Assembly (NCBI RefSeq): GCF_020884795.1
Contig: NZ_BBZF01000014.1
Span: 282,953 to 346,952, forward strand
From: Micromonospora okii
GTDB lineage: Bacteria > Actinomycetota > Actinomycetes > Mycobacteriales > Micromonosporaceae
Reading direction: 5' to 3'
DNA: 64,000 nt
Shown: positions 52,811-63,051 of the stretch, piece after piece
How positions within the stretch are numbered: the stretch's first letter is position 1
How the letters are laid out: each line of letters opens with the position of its first letter
Translations under genes and position numbers: made by a program
The notes under the pieces: generated by a model
Database searches by the model: none
The model's input: only the letters and a program-made list of their open reading frames with translations
What the model was told of the DNA's origin: nothing

Positions 52811-52818
52811 ACCATAGT
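52811..52818. promoter_or_regulatory. Overlapping divergent promoters for SpoIIM-like and RDD genes
   Basis: CATAGT (52813-52818, plus strand) is a -10 for the RDD gene, with a GTG 8 bases later, so that message may be leaderless. On the minus strand the same bases give ACTATGGT, a -10-like element for the SpoIIM-like gene, which has a leader and ribosome site. Expression of the two may be mutually exclusive. Confidence 0.4.
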
Positions 52819-52825
52819 GTTCACT

Positions 52826-53848
52826 GTGCTGGTGAGCGCGCAACCACCGGCACCGGCGGCCCGGCGCGTGCCCCGGACCCGGCCCGGCCCGTCGGGCGCG
52901 GACGCCGGCCTGGTCAGCGGCGAGGCGGTGGAGCTGGACGTGCGGGCCGCCCGGATCGGCTCCCGGGTGCTGGCGCTGCTGCTCGACCTCGGGGTGCAGG
53001 CCGTCCTCGCGGTCGCCCTGGTGCTCTGCCTGTCGGCGGCGGCGGCCGTGCTGCCCGCCGGGCTCGCGGACGCGGCGCTGGGCAGCGCGTTCCAGACCGT
53101 GGGGGTGGTGCTGATCCTGGTGGGCTATCCGGTGGCCTGGGAGCGGTTCGGGGGCGGGCGCACGCCCGGCAAGCGGGCCGTGGGGCTGCGCGTGGTCCGG
53201 GCCGACGGCGGGCCGGTGGGGCTGCGGCAGTCGCTGACCCGGGCCCTGGTCGGGGTGGCCGTGGAGTGGCCCGGCCTGGTGCTGCCGCTGCTGAGCTGGG
53301 TGGCGGGCGTGACCGTGATGCTGACCGACCGGCACGGCCGGCGGCTCGGCGACCTGGTGGCCGGCACGATGGTGGTGCACACCCGCCCGGCCACCGCGTG
53401 GCGGCCGGCCCCGCTGCTGGCGCCGGCCCTGGCCCCCTGGGCGTACACGCTGGACCTCACCCGGCTGGACGACGCGCTCGCGCTGGCCGTGCGGCAGTAC
53501 GTCACCCGGGCGCACCTGCTCGCCGAGCCGGCCCGGTCCCGGCTGGCCCGCGCGCTCTGGGTCGAGGTGGCGGCGGCGACCACCCCGCCGCCCCCGCCGG
53601 GCGTACCGGAGGGGGTGTGCCTGGCCACGGTGCTGGCCGAGCGGCACCGCCGCGCGACCCACCGGCTACACCGCGCCCGGACGCTGACCGCGACGCTCTG
53701 GCCGGAGCTGGTCCCGGGGCCGACCGCGGCACCGGGGCCGAGCACCGCGCCGGGGCCGACCGCACCGCCGGAGCCGGCCGCGCCGGGGCCGACCGGGACG
53801 CCCGGCGGCCCGCGCCCGGCGGTCCCGGCCGCCCGCGCCGGCGACTGA
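52826..53848 (+). CDS. RDD-family membrane protein
   Basis: 340 residues from GTG 52826 (GTG 52817 and 52832 are alternatives). The RDD domain (about 35-195) has the Arg-Asp-Asp-type signature: ARIGSRVLALLLDLG, then ERFGGGRTPGKRAVGLRVV and TDRHGRRLGDLVAGTMVV. Two or three helices cross the membrane. After about residue 200 come a cytoplasmic helical part and a Pro/Gly/Ala-rich tail with repeated PGPT. RDD proteins are putative ion or small-molecule transport components and are frequent partners of SpoIIM and MoxR clusters. Convergent with ahcY. Confidence 0.85.
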   Translation: MLVSAQPPAPAARRVPRTRPGPSGADAGLVSGEAVELDVRAARIGSRVLALLLDLGVQAVLAVALVLCLSAAAAVLPAGLADAALGSAFQTVGVVLILVGYPVAWERFGGGRTPGKRAVGLRVVRADGGPVGLRQSLTRALVGVAVEWPGLVLPLLSWVAGVTVMLTDRHGRRLGDLVAGTMVVHTRPATAWRPAPLLAPALAPWAYTLDLTRLDDALALAVRQYVTRAHLLAEPARSRLARALWVEVAAATTPPPPPGVPEGVCLATVLAERHRRATHRLHRARTLTATLWPELVPGPTAAPGPSTAPGPTAPPEPAAPGPTGTPGGPRPAVPAARAGD

Positions 53849-53916
53849 CCGAACGGCGCGCACGCGAGGAGACCGGGCCCGCCGCCGCGCGGCCGACCCG
53901 GTCCCGTCGTGCTGGC

Positions 53917-55416
<1,500 letters not shown>

Positions 55417-55821
55417 GGAAGCTCCTGTCGGACGAAGTGCTGCGCGACCCTCCACCTTACGCGCGGCGACGGACAGCGCACGGGGCGGTCGGTCGTGAAC
55501 GGACTTTCCGCCCACGGCCCGGCCGCCCCGTGCATCCCCCCGGTTTGGTTCCCCCGCGCGCTTCTCGGACCTTCGTCGCGATAACGCTGCGCACTCATAG
55601 GGTCACACTGCGACAAGTCGCCGTCAAGCTATTCCGGAAATTTCCGATTTGTGTCGGCGGACCAACCCCGATGTTCGCGACCCGTCGCGCCGACACTCCG
55701 CCCGGACCCGACCCCCGGCCCACCGGCACCCGACTCCGGCCCCCGCCGGGCCGCGAGCCGGAACCCGGATCACCCGCGAGTCGGACGTCACCCGGGCGCG
55801 ACCGGGCGACGAAGCCCACCC
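55417..55821. other. Gene-free stretch between ahcY and manA
   Basis: 405 bp. Features seen: a perfect 12-bp palindrome CGGAAATTTCCG at 55635-55646, a GCGAC-AA-GTCGC inverted repeat just left of it (55610-55621), and TTGACG (minus strand, about 55624-55629), which could be a -35 for ahcY. The AT-rich 55610-55650 block stands out in this genome and probably holds the ahcY promoter and an operator. I found no SAH-riboswitch-like fold I could defend. The rest is plain. Confidence 0.45.
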
Positions 55822-56985
55822 TCAGCCCAGGCCGGCCGTGGCCACGTACGCCTCGCCCTCGCCGTCGAGGACCAGCGGGCCGGCGTCGGCCGGGCCGATC
55901 GCCGCCTGCCCCGGGCGCAGCGGCACCGCGCCCGCCCCGTCGTCGACCGAGAGCCTGCCCGAGCGGCAGAGCACCACCCGGGGACCGGACACCGCGAGCC
56001 GCACCGGCGGGGTCGCCGCCCCCGTCCGTACGCGGTGCAGCGCGAAGTCGTCGACCGGCACCGGCCAGCGCACCACCTCGTCCGACACCTGCTCGGGCGT
56101 CACCACCGGATCGCCGAGCACCTCGAAGCGGAGCACGCGCAGCAGCTCGTCGACGTCCACCCGCTTCGGCGTGAGGCCGCCGCGCAGCACGTTGTCGCTG
56201 GCCGCCATGATCTCCACGCCCGTGCCGCCCAGGTAGGAGTGCAGGTTGCCCGCCGGCATCCAGATCGCCTCGTCCGGCGCGAGCCGGACGTGGTGCAGCA
56301 GCAGCGCCACCAGCACCCCCGGGTCGGCCGGGTAGTGGGCGGCCAGCCCCCGGACCAGCTCCGCGTCCGGCCCGGCGGCCTCCGCCGCCAGCACGTCCGC
56401 CACGAGGGTGGCGCGATCGGCCGGCGGCCAGCTCAGCAGCAGCCGTACGGCGTCGCGCAGCCCCGCCGCCCCGCCGCGCAGCGCCGTCACCACCGGGTCC
56501 AGCGCCGGCACCCCGAAGCCGGCCAGTGCGGCGGCCGACGCCGCCGGGTCGCGGAACCCGCACAGCGCCTCGAACGGCGAGAGCGCGACCAGCAGCTCCG
56601 GCTTGTGGTGCGGGTCGACGTAGTTGCGCTCCCCCGCCGGGCGCGCCGCGTCGGCGGCGTACCCGGATCGGGCCTGCTCCGCGTCGGGGTGCGCCTGAAG
56701 GCTCAGCGGCGCGTCGGCGGCGAGCACCTTGAGCAGGAACGGCAGCCGGGGGCCGAACCGCTCGACCGCCCGCTCGCCGAGCCAGCGCCCCGGCTCGGCG
56801 GCCAGCAGGTCGAGCAGGCTGACCGCCGCGCCGTCCCGGTGCACGGTCGCCGGGGCACCCGGGTGGGCGCCCAGCCACAGCTCGGCCTCCGGCCCCGCGC
56901 TGGGCACCGGCCGCCCCTGCAGCCCGGCGATCGCCGAGCGGGACCCCCAGGGGTAGTCCCGGATCGGCCCGTGCAGCGGTTCCAC
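55822..56985 (-). CDS. manA: Mannose-6-phosphate isomerase, class I
   Basis: 387 residues from GTG 56985, 2 bp after the CDF gene stop. Type I PMI cupin: zinc ligands in SLQAHPDAEQA (Gln, His near 99-101), PHHKPELLVAL (Glu near 136) and MPAGNLHSYLGG (His near 262), with NVLRGGLTPKRVD near 283. Interconverts fructose-6-P and mannose-6-P, feeding GDP-mannose for glycans, mycothiol-independent. Followed on the left by a 405-bp gap. Same-strand cluster manB-Trm112-SIS-CDF-manA forms one unit. Confidence 0.93.
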   Translation of the reverse strand: MEPLHGPIRDYPWGSRSAIAGLQGRPVPSAGPEAELWLGAHPGAPATVHRDGAAVSLLDLLAAEPGRWLGERAVERFGPRLPFLLKVLAADAPLSLQAHPDAEQARSGYAADAARPAGERNYVDPHHKPELLVALSPFEALCGFRDPAASAAALAGFGVPALDPVVTALRGGAAGLRDAVRLLLSWPPADRATLVADVLAAEAAGPDAELVRGLAAHYPADPGVLVALLLHHVRLAPDEAIWMPAGNLHSYLGGTGVEIMAASDNVLRGGLTPKRVDVDELLRVLRFEVLGDPVVTPEQVSDEVVRWPVPVDDFALHRVRTGAATPPVRLAVSGPRVVLCRSGRLSVDDGAGAVPLRPGQAAIGPADAGPLVLDGEGEAYVATAGLG

Positions 56986-56987
56986 GT

Positions 56988-58004
56988 TCAGCCCCCGGCG
57001 CGGGTCTCGTCCGCAGCCGCCGGGGTGGTGCCCGCCTGCGCTTCCGGAACGGCGGTGGGGGCCGCCGCGCCGGTGCCGGCCCGCTGCGCCGCCGCGGACC
57101 AGATGTCCGGCTCGAGGTAGATCACCCGGGCGATGGGCACGGCGGCGCGGATCCGCGCCTCGACGGCGTTGATCCCCCGGGCCAGCTCCTCGGCGGTCTC
57201 GCAGCTGCGGACCGCGACCTTCGCGGCCACCATCAGCTCCTCCGGGCCCAGGTAGAGCGTCTTCATGTGGATGATCCGCTCGACCTCCGGGCCCCCGGTC
57301 ACGGCCCGCTCGATGCTCGCCACGTCCGTCGGCTCGGCGCCCTCGCCGAGCAGCAGGCTCTTCGTCTCGATCGCCAGGACGATCGCGATCACCACCAGCA
57401 GCACGCCGATCATCGCGGTGCCGGCCGCGTCCCATATGCCGTCGCCGGTGATCAGCGTCATCCCGACGCCGAAGAGCGCGAAGACCAGGCCGACCAGCGC
57501 GCCGAAGTCCTCCAGCAGCACCACGGGCAGCTCGGGGGCCTTGGCCCGGCGGATGAAGCGCACCCAGGACTGGTTGCCCCGGACGTGGTTGGATTCCTTG
57601 ATCGCGGTCCAGAAGGAGAAGCTCTCCATCACGATCGCCGCCACCAGCACGACCACCGGCACCCAGTGCCAGCTCTCGATCGGGTGCGGGTCGGCGGCCT
57701 TGTGCCACGCCTCGTAGAGCGCGAAGAGGCCGCCGAGGCTGAACAGGACGATCGAGACGATGAAGGCGTAGATGTAGCGCTCACGGCCGTACCCGAAGGG
57801 GTGCTGGGGGGTGGCCTGGCGCTTGGCCCGCCGGCCCCCGAGCAGCAGCAGCCCCTGGTTGCCCGAGTCGGCCACCGAGTGGATCGACTCGGCCAGCATC
57901 GACGAGGAGCCGGTCAGCAGGAACGCGATGAACTTGGTGACCGCGATGCCCATGTTGGCCAGCAGGGCGGCCACGATCGCCTTCGTGCCGCCGTTGGCGC
58001 TCAT
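56988..58004 (-). CDS. Cation diffusion facilitator transporter
   Basis: 338 residues, ATG start. Six helices over residues about 10-215, with HSVADSGNQ (Asp/His metal site in helix 2, about 42-50) and ETIHMKTLYLGPEELMVAAKV in the cytoplasmic ACT-like domain (about 245-275). The second site in helix 5 reads DFGALVG. CDF proteins export Zn2+, Fe2+, Mn2+ or Co2+ by proton exchange; the metal is not clear. A 60-residue Ala/Thr/Pro tail is disordered. It stands between SIS and manA in the mannose unit, an unusual position. Confidence 0.85.
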   Translation of the reverse strand: MSANGGTKAIVAALLANMGIAVTKFIAFLLTGSSSMLAESIHSVADSGNQGLLLLGGRRAKRQATPQHPFGYGRERYIYAFIVSIVLFSLGGLFALYEAWHKAADPHPIESWHWVPVVVLVAAIVMESFSFWTAIKESNHVRGNQSWVRFIRRAKAPELPVVLLEDFGALVGLVFALFGVGMTLITGDGIWDAAGTAMIGVLLVVIAIVLAIETKSLLLGEGAEPTDVASIERAVTGGPEVERIIHMKTLYLGPEELMVAAKVAVRSCETAEELARGINAVEARIRAAVPIARVIYLEPDIWSAAAQRAGTGAAAPTAVPEAQAGTTPAAADETRAGG

Positions 58005-58047
58005 CGCCCCACCCCGATCCGCGCCGCCCGTACGATGCCGCAGGTGC

Positions 58048-59250
58048 TCACTGGTTCGCCAGCTCCTTCATCTCGGTGATCGCCGGAACCGCCATCGGGT
58101 CCAGCCCGTGTGCCAGTGCGAGGTAGACGGCCGCGAAGTCCGGTACCGCCACCAGTGAGGCCAGCCGCTCCAGCGCGGAGCCGCCCTCGGCGGTCACCAC
58201 GTCGCAGCGCACCCCGCGCCGCTCGGCGAGGGTCTGCACGGCGTCCGCCCGGCGTTCCTCGACGGCGAACGGCTCGTCGGTGTCGTCCTCGGCGTTGAGC
58301 CCGCCGTCGCGCAGCAGCACCAGCCGCAGCCGGGTGCCGTCGCCGTCATCGTCACCGTCGCCCGGGTCGGCGAAGATGTCCCGCTCCCCCTCGGCGAGCC
58401 CGCCGAACACCCCGTCGAGCAGGCCGACGCGGCCCCGGCCGGCCTCGCCGAGCGCCCCGCTGACCACGGGGTAGCGGGCGTTGGCCGACAGGGTGTCGCC
58501 GAAGCGGCGGGCCGCGACGGTGGCCAGCGGTGACGAGCCCCAGACGATCGGCACCGAGCCGGCCAGCCCCAGGGCCAGCGACTTCGCCGGGTTGACGAAG
58601 GACTCGGCCGTGGGGCGGCAGCGGTCGGCGTCGGCGTCGAGCCGGGCCGCCGTCTCCGCGAGATCCGCCTCGTTGACCTTCACGAGCCCGAGCGTACGGG
58701 CGGCGAGCAGGACCGGCACGGTGAGCGCCCAGAGGCTGGCCCGGGCCGGGGCGCGGCGGGGCACCGGGATGAACGGCGCGCGGGCCCGCTCGGCCACCGA
58801 CTGCAACCGCGAGTCGGGCGCGCCGACGGCGACCAGGCGGGCCCCCCGGCGGTGCGCGGCCTCGGCGGCCCCGAGCGCCTCGGGGCTGCGGCCGGAGGCG
58901 CTCACCGCGATCACCACGTCGGCGGCACCCACCCAGCCGGGCACGCCGGCGCTGCGGTGCGGGATGACCGGGACCGGGCAGCGCGGCCCCGCGACCGTGG
59001 CCAGCACGTCCCCGGTACGCCCGGCGGTGCCGATGCCGGCGATCACGACCGCCCGGGGGCGGCCCTCGTCGGCGAGCACGCTCAGGTTGGCCTCGGCGGC
59101 CAGGGCGGCGGACTCGCGCACCTGCGCCCCGGCCGAGGCGGTGAACCGGAGCATTCCGCCCGGGTCGTGCTCGGCCAGCGCGTCGGAGTCGTCCAGCAGC
59201 GCCTCGTCGGCGTGCCGGTGCCCCCGGACCCCGGCCGTGCCGTCCATCAT
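58048..59250 (-). CDS. SIS-domain phosphosugar isomerase (bifunctional PGI/PMI-like)
   Basis: 400 residues from ATG 59250, overlapping the stop of the Trm112-like gene. Two SIS subdomains: first with VVIAGIGTAGRTGDVLA and VIAVSASGRSPEALG (about 70-135), second with IVWGSSPLATVAARRFGDTLSANAR (about 235-258). It is the isomerase-like protein that sits beside pmmA/manB in mycobacteria (Rv3256c). A role in mannose- or glucose-6-phosphate interconversion is plausible but unproved; the catalytic Glu/His of phosphoglucose isomerase are not all clear. Cotranscribed with manB. Confidence 0.8.
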   Translation of the reverse strand: MMDGTAGVRGHRHADEALLDDSDALAEHDPGGMLRFTASAGAQVRESAALAAEANLSVLADEGRPRAVVIAGIGTAGRTGDVLATVAGPRCPVPVIPHRSAGVPGWVGAADVVIAVSASGRSPEALGAAEAAHRRGARLVAVGAPDSRLQSVAERARAPFIPVPRRAPARASLWALTVPVLLAARTLGLVKVNEADLAETAARLDADADRCRPTAESFVNPAKSLALGLAGSVPIVWGSSPLATVAARRFGDTLSANARYPVVSGALGEAGRGRVGLLDGVFGGLAEGERDIFADPGDGDDDGDGTRLRLVLLRDGGLNAEDDTDEPFAVEERRADAVQTLAERRGVRCDVVTAEGGSALERLASLVAVPDFAAVYLALAHGLDPMAVPAITEMKELANQ

Positions 59251-59432
59251 CGCCGGGGCGCGGGTCCGCCGCGCGCCTCGTCGAGCAGCAGCACCGGCAC
59301 GTCGTCGCGCACCTCGAAGATCCGCCCGCACTCGGTGCAGGTCAGCGTCTGCGCCCCGGCGTCGTAGTCGAGCGGGGCGTGATGTGTGTCCGGACAGGCG
59401 AGGATCTCGAGCAACTGCGGGTCCAGGGCCAC
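59247..59432 (-). CDS. Trm112-like zinc-ribbon protein
   Basis: 61 residues, GTG start with AAGGAG. Pattern: DPQLLEILACPDTHHAPLDY, LTCTECGRIFEVRDDVPVLLLDEA. One ribbon arm is C13-P-D-T-H-H with His instead of the second Cys, and the other is CTEC. In archaea and eukaryotes Trm112 activates methyltransferases; bacterial copies usually sit beside glycan or lipid methyltransferases. Here it is wedged between manB and the SIS gene, with the SIS ATG overlapping its TGA, so it may support an enzyme of this unit. Not provable from this sequence. Confidence 0.8.
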   Translation of the reverse strand: MALDPQLLEILACPDTHHAPLDYDAGAQTLTCTECGRIFEVRDDVPVLLLDEARGGPAPRR

Positions 59433-59494
59433 GGTGCGGCTCCTTCCACGGGTGCGTAGGCGGCGGCCGGCGGTGCCGACCGGCGCAGGGGATC

Positions 59495-60880
59495 TTATCG
59501 GCGAACCAGGTCGAGCACCTCGTCGCGAAGCGAGATCATCCGCTCCCCGGTCGGCGCCTCGACGTTGAGCCGCAGCAGCGGCTCCGTGTTGCTGGCACGC
59601 AGGTTGAACCAGGCGCCGTCGGGGAAGGTCAGGGTGAGCCCGTCCGTCTCGTCCGCCGCCGCCTGCGGGTACGCGGCCCGCACCTCGGCGACCTTCGCCG
59701 CCTGGTCGGCCACCGTGGAGTTGATCTCACCGGAGGCGACGTAGCGCTCGTACTCCCGGGCCAGCTCGGACAGGGGCCGGCCCTGCCCGCCGAGCGCGGC
59801 GAGGGCGTGCATCGCGGCCAGCATCCCGGTGTCGGCGAACCAGAAGTCCCGGAAGTAGTAGTGGGCGGAGTGCTCGCCGCCGAAGACGGCGTTGGTGCGG
59901 GCCATCTCGGCCTTGATGAAGGAGTGGCCGACCCGGGTCACCACCGGCTCGCCGCCGTGCTCGCGGACGATCTCCGGCACGGCCCGCGAGGTGATCAGGT
60001 TGTGGATCACCGTGGAGCCGGGGCACCGGGCCAGCTCGCGCACCGCCACCAGGGCGGTGATCGCCGACGGGGAGACCGGCTCGCCGCGCTCGTCGACCAC
60101 GAAGCAGCGGTCGGCGTCGCCGTCGAAGGCCAGCCCCAGGTCGGCGCCGTGCTCGCGGACGGCCCGCTGGAGGTCGACCAGGTTCGCCGGGTCCAGCGGG
60201 TTCGCCTCGTGGTTGGGGAAGGTGCCGTCCAGCTCGAAGTAGAGCGGCACGATCTCCAGCGGCAGGGCGGGCAGCACGGCGTCGCCGAGCACGCTGGGCA
60301 CCGTCCAGCCGCCCATCCCGTTGCCGGCGTCCACCACGACCTTCAGCGGCCGGATGCCGGAGAGGTCGACCAGCTTGCGCAGGTGGGCGGCGTACTCGGG
60401 GCGCAGGTCGCGCCGCTGCGCGGGCCGCGCCGGCTCGCCGGCCGGGCGTGCCGCGCCGGAGTCGAGCAGCGCCTGGGCCCGGTCCCGGATCTCGGCCAGG
60501 CCGCTGTCCTGCCCGATCGGGCGGGCGCCGGCCCGGCACAGCTTGATGCCGTTGTACGCGGCCGGGTTGTGGCTGGCGGTGAACATGGCCCCGGGCAGCC
60601 CGAGGGTGCCGGAGGCGTAGTAGAGCATGTCGGTCGACGCGAGCCCCAGCTCGATCACCGACCGCCCCTCGGCGCGGACCCCGGCCGCGAACGCCGCCGC
60701 GAGGCCCGGCCCCGAGGCCCGCATGTCGTGCGCGACGACGACCGCGTCGCCGGGCTCACCGGCGGCGGCGAGGACCTGGCCGAAGGCCGCACCGAGCGCC
60801 TCGGCGGTCCGCTCGTCCCATTGGTCGGGAACCGTTCCCCGGACGTCGTACGCCTTCACGATCCGGGACAGATCAGACAC
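59495..60880 (-). CDS. manB: Phosphomannomutase / phosphoglucomutase
   Basis: 461 residues from GTG 60880, AAGGAG upstream. Phosphohexomutase with all four domain motifs: phosphoserine loop TASHNPAAYNGIK (about 108-120, Ser111-like), metal loop FDGDADRCFVVD (about 247-258), sugar-binding GGEHSAHYYFRDFW (about 332-345) and phosphate-binding RASNTEPLLRLNVEA (about 428-442). It converts mannose-6-P to mannose-1-P, the GDP-mannose precursor of glycans and lipids. First gene of manB-Trm112-SIS-CDF-manA. Strain-level use for glucose cannot be excluded. Confidence 0.95.
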   Translation of the reverse strand: MSDLSRIVKAYDVRGTVPDQWDERTAEALGAAFGQVLAAAGEPGDAVVVAHDMRASGPGLAAAFAAGVRAEGRSVIELGLASTDMLYYASGTLGLPGAMFTASHNPAAYNGIKLCRAGARPIGQDSGLAEIRDRAQALLDSGAARPAGEPARPAQRRDLRPEYAAHLRKLVDLSGIRPLKVVVDAGNGMGGWTVPSVLGDAVLPALPLEIVPLYFELDGTFPNHEANPLDPANLVDLQRAVREHGADLGLAFDGDADRCFVVDERGEPVSPSAITALVAVRELARCPGSTVIHNLITSRAVPEIVREHGGEPVVTRVGHSFIKAEMARTNAVFGGEHSAHYYFRDFWFADTGMLAAMHALAALGGQGRPLSELAREYERYVASGEINSTVADQAAKVAEVRAAYPQAAADETDGLTLTFPDGAWFNLRASNTEPLLRLNVEAPTGERMISLRDEVLDLVRR

Positions 60881-60948
60881 GCGCTTCGCTCCTTGGCCGC
60901 AGGTCGTCAACGCCCTGAGCGTATCGGAGCGGCCCGACGCGGCCCGCC

Positions 60949-62013
60949 TCAGCCGGGGAGCCTCGGCATGATCGTCGTCGCGTCGCCCCCGCCGGCGGGG
61001 GCGGGCGGCTCGCCGGGGCCCTGCGCGCCGCCGTCGCCCTGGTCACCGCCACCGGCGGGCGGGCGGCTGCCGTAGACCGCGCCGGACGGGGGCGCGGCCG
61101 GCCGGCCGTACACCCCCGGCGCGGGCGGCGGCACCGGGCCGGGCACCCCGCCGGCCCCCGGGGTGGACGCCCCGGTCCCCGAGCGGTAGGTCGTGCCGCC
61201 GGGATTGCGGGGCAGCGGCACACCCGGGAACGCGCCCGCGTCGTCGGCCGGCTCCCGGTCCGTCCGGGACCGGCGCACCAGCAGCACGATCAGGCCGAGG
61301 CCCGCCACGACCAGGCCGACGCCCACGACCATGAGCCAGGAGAGGCCGCCGCCGGAGCCCTCCCGGGCGGCGTCGACTGCGCCCGCGCCCGCCGGTCCGA
61401 CGGCGGCCAGGGTCGGCGTCGCGGCACCCCCCGCCGCTTCGGTCGGCTCGGCCGTCCGGCTCGGGCTCGGTGACGGTGACGGCGAGCGGGTCGGGGTCGG
61501 CGACGGGGTCGCCCGCGCCTGCCCGAGCACCCGGGCGGCGGTGGCGTCCCGGCCGATCGCCCGGCCGAGGGAACTCGTCGCCTCGCCGACCACCGTCAGC
61601 CGGCCGCCCGTGGTGCCCGCCGTGAAGGTCACCTGGTAGCGCACCGTGAGGCCCCTGCCCTTGCACAGGGTCGGGTTGACCGGCGTCGTCCGGCCCGTGG
61701 TCACCGCTCCCCCGCCGCCGGAGACCGGCACCGGCCACCAGCGTCCGCCGACGCTCACCCGCACGGCGACCTGGTCGGCGGAGAGCCCGGCGAGCCGCAG
61801 GCCCAACCCGGTGCGGAGCACCACACAGCCCTTGGTGCGCTTGCGCACCGTGACGTTGACCGCGCCCGGCAAGTCGCCCGGCCGGAAGCTGTCCGCGGCG
61901 CCCACGCGCACCGAGTCGGTCGCGGCCAGGGCCGGCGACGCCCCGGCGGCCAGCAGGCCGCCCAGCGTCACGCAGATCGCCGCGAGCCGCGTCGCCTGCC
62001 GACGTATCGCCAT
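60949..62013 (-). CDS. Secreted, membrane-anchored Pro/Gly-rich protein
   Basis: 354 residues from ATG 62013 (AGGTGA upstream; GTG 62019 is an alternative). A signal peptide is cut near residue 31 (ASPALA-ATD). The domain at about 35-170 (SVRVGAADSFRPGDLPGAVNVTV, with VLRTGLGLRLAGLSADQV) resembles a beta-sandwich. A Ser/Pro stretch (SPSPSPSPSRTAEPTEA) follows, then a helix near 225-247 and a cytoplasmic, Pro/Gly-rich tail with ATTIMPRLPG. It is a type I single-pass protein with an external beta domain; no family assigned. Dispersed repeat C lies upstream of it. Confidence 0.65.
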   Translation of the reverse strand: MAIRRQATRLAAICVTLGGLLAAGASPALAATDSVRVGAADSFRPGDLPGAVNVTVRKRTKGCVVLRTGLGLRLAGLSADQVAVRVSVGGRWWPVPVSGGGGAVTTGRTTPVNPTLCKGRGLTVRYQVTFTAGTTGGRLTVVGEATSSLGRAIGRDATAARVLGQARATPSPTPTRSPSPSPSPSRTAEPTEAAGGAATPTLAAVGPAGAGAVDAAREGSGGGLSWLMVVGVGLVVAGLGLIVLLVRRSRTDREPADDAGAFPGVPLPRNPGGTTYRSGTGASTPGAGGVPGPVPPPAPGVYGRPAAPPSGAVYGSRPPAGGGDQGDGGAQGPGEPPAPAGGGDATTIMPRLPG

Positions 62014-62066
62014 GATCACCTGCCGTTTCTCCCTGCTCGGGTCCGCGGTCAGGGTACTACCCGGGC

Positions 62067-62114
62067 AAGGAAGGGCACCCTTTTAACGCCTGCGGTAGAG
62101 AAGGGCACCCCTCT
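62067..62114 (+). repeat. Dispersed intergenic repeat, copy C
   Basis: AAGGAAGGGCACCCTTTTAA followed by CGCCTGCGGTAGAGAAGGGC and CACCCCTC. Same layout as copies A and B. Located downstream of nfi and upstream of the secreted protein. Confidence 0.75.
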
Positions 62115-62149
62115 CACCCGCCCGCCCCAGCGGGGCGGCGCGGGGCGGT

Positions 62150-62851
62150 TCAGGCGGCGTTCAGGGCGGCGCGGCAGAGCCGGTCGGCGGTCCGGGTGGT
62201 CTCCGGCAGCCGGTACCGGGGCGTCAGGTCGAGCACCCGCGCGCAGGCGTCGTCCAGGCTCATCCGGTGCCCGACGCTGACGAAGACCGGCTTCACCCCG
62301 TCCCGCGTACGCAGCACCCGGCCCACCACCTCGTCGCCGTCGCGCAGCGGCGACCAGTCGCCCCGCGCCGGCCCCGGCGGCTGCCACGCGCCGACCAGCG
62401 GCGTCTTGCCCACCCCGATCGCCGGCAGGCCGGTGACCACGCCCAGGTGGCAGGCGAGCCCGAACCGGCGCGGGTGGGCCAGCCCGTGCCCGTCGCAGAC
62501 CAGCACCTCCGGCCGGACGGCCAGCCGGTCCAGCGCCGCGAGCAGGGCGGGTGCCTCCCGGAAGGCGAACAGCCCGGGGACGTACGGGAAGGCGGGTCGG
62601 CCGATGCCGACGGCCTGGTCCACCACGGCCAGCGTCCGGGCGTCCAGCACGGTGACGGCCGCCGCGAGGCGGTCGCCGTCCTCGGCGTACGCGACGTCGA
62701 GACCGGCCACCGTCGCGGGCGCGGCGGGGCCCGGTCCGACCGGGTCCACGAGCCGGCGCAACCGGTCCTGTACGGCGAGCGCCTCGGCCTCGGTGCGCGG
62801 CGGCCCCCCGGTCGGCCCCGCCGCCGCCCCGGTCGCGGTCCGTTCGGGCAT
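62150..62851 (-). CDS. nfi: Endonuclease V (deoxyinosine 3' endonuclease)
   Basis: 233 residues, ATG start. Fits EndoV with active-site Asp in AGLDVAY (about 51-57), Glu in VPGLFAFREAPALL (about 92-105) and Asp in VCDGHGLAHPRRFGLACHLG (about 118-137). It nicks DNA one base 3' to deoxyinosine. The tail region SVGHRMSLDDACARVLDLTPRYRLPETTRTADRL (summarised) matches the family. Stands alone between two unrelated genes. Confidence 0.93.
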   Translation of the reverse strand: MPERTATGAAAGPTGGPPRTEAEALAVQDRLRRLVDPVGPGPAAPATVAGLDVAYAEDGDRLAAAVTVLDARTLAVVDQAVGIGRPAFPYVPGLFAFREAPALLAALDRLAVRPEVLVCDGHGLAHPRRFGLACHLGVVTGLPAIGVGKTPLVGAWQPPGPARGDWSPLRDGDEVVGRVLRTRDGVKPVFVSVGHRMSLDDACARVLDLTPRYRLPETTRTADRLCRAALNAA

Positions 62852-63051
62852 CGGCCGATCCTATGCAACGGTTCCGGTGCGACGGTTCCTACGACGGCGG
62901 GATCGACGCCGGGCGTTGCGCCGCCGGACGGAACCGCGCCCCGGCCTTCCGGCGCGACACACCCGCCCGGTCCAACCGCGGCTTTCGCACACCTGTCGGG
63001 TAATTTCTTGTGGTCCCGAGATCCCGGCCACCGACAGGAGAAGCTCCGCGC

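Noticed and set aside
55417..55821. SAH riboswitch before ahcY
   Set aside because: I could not find its conserved core or a plausible pseudoknot; the 12-bp palindrome is more like a protein site.
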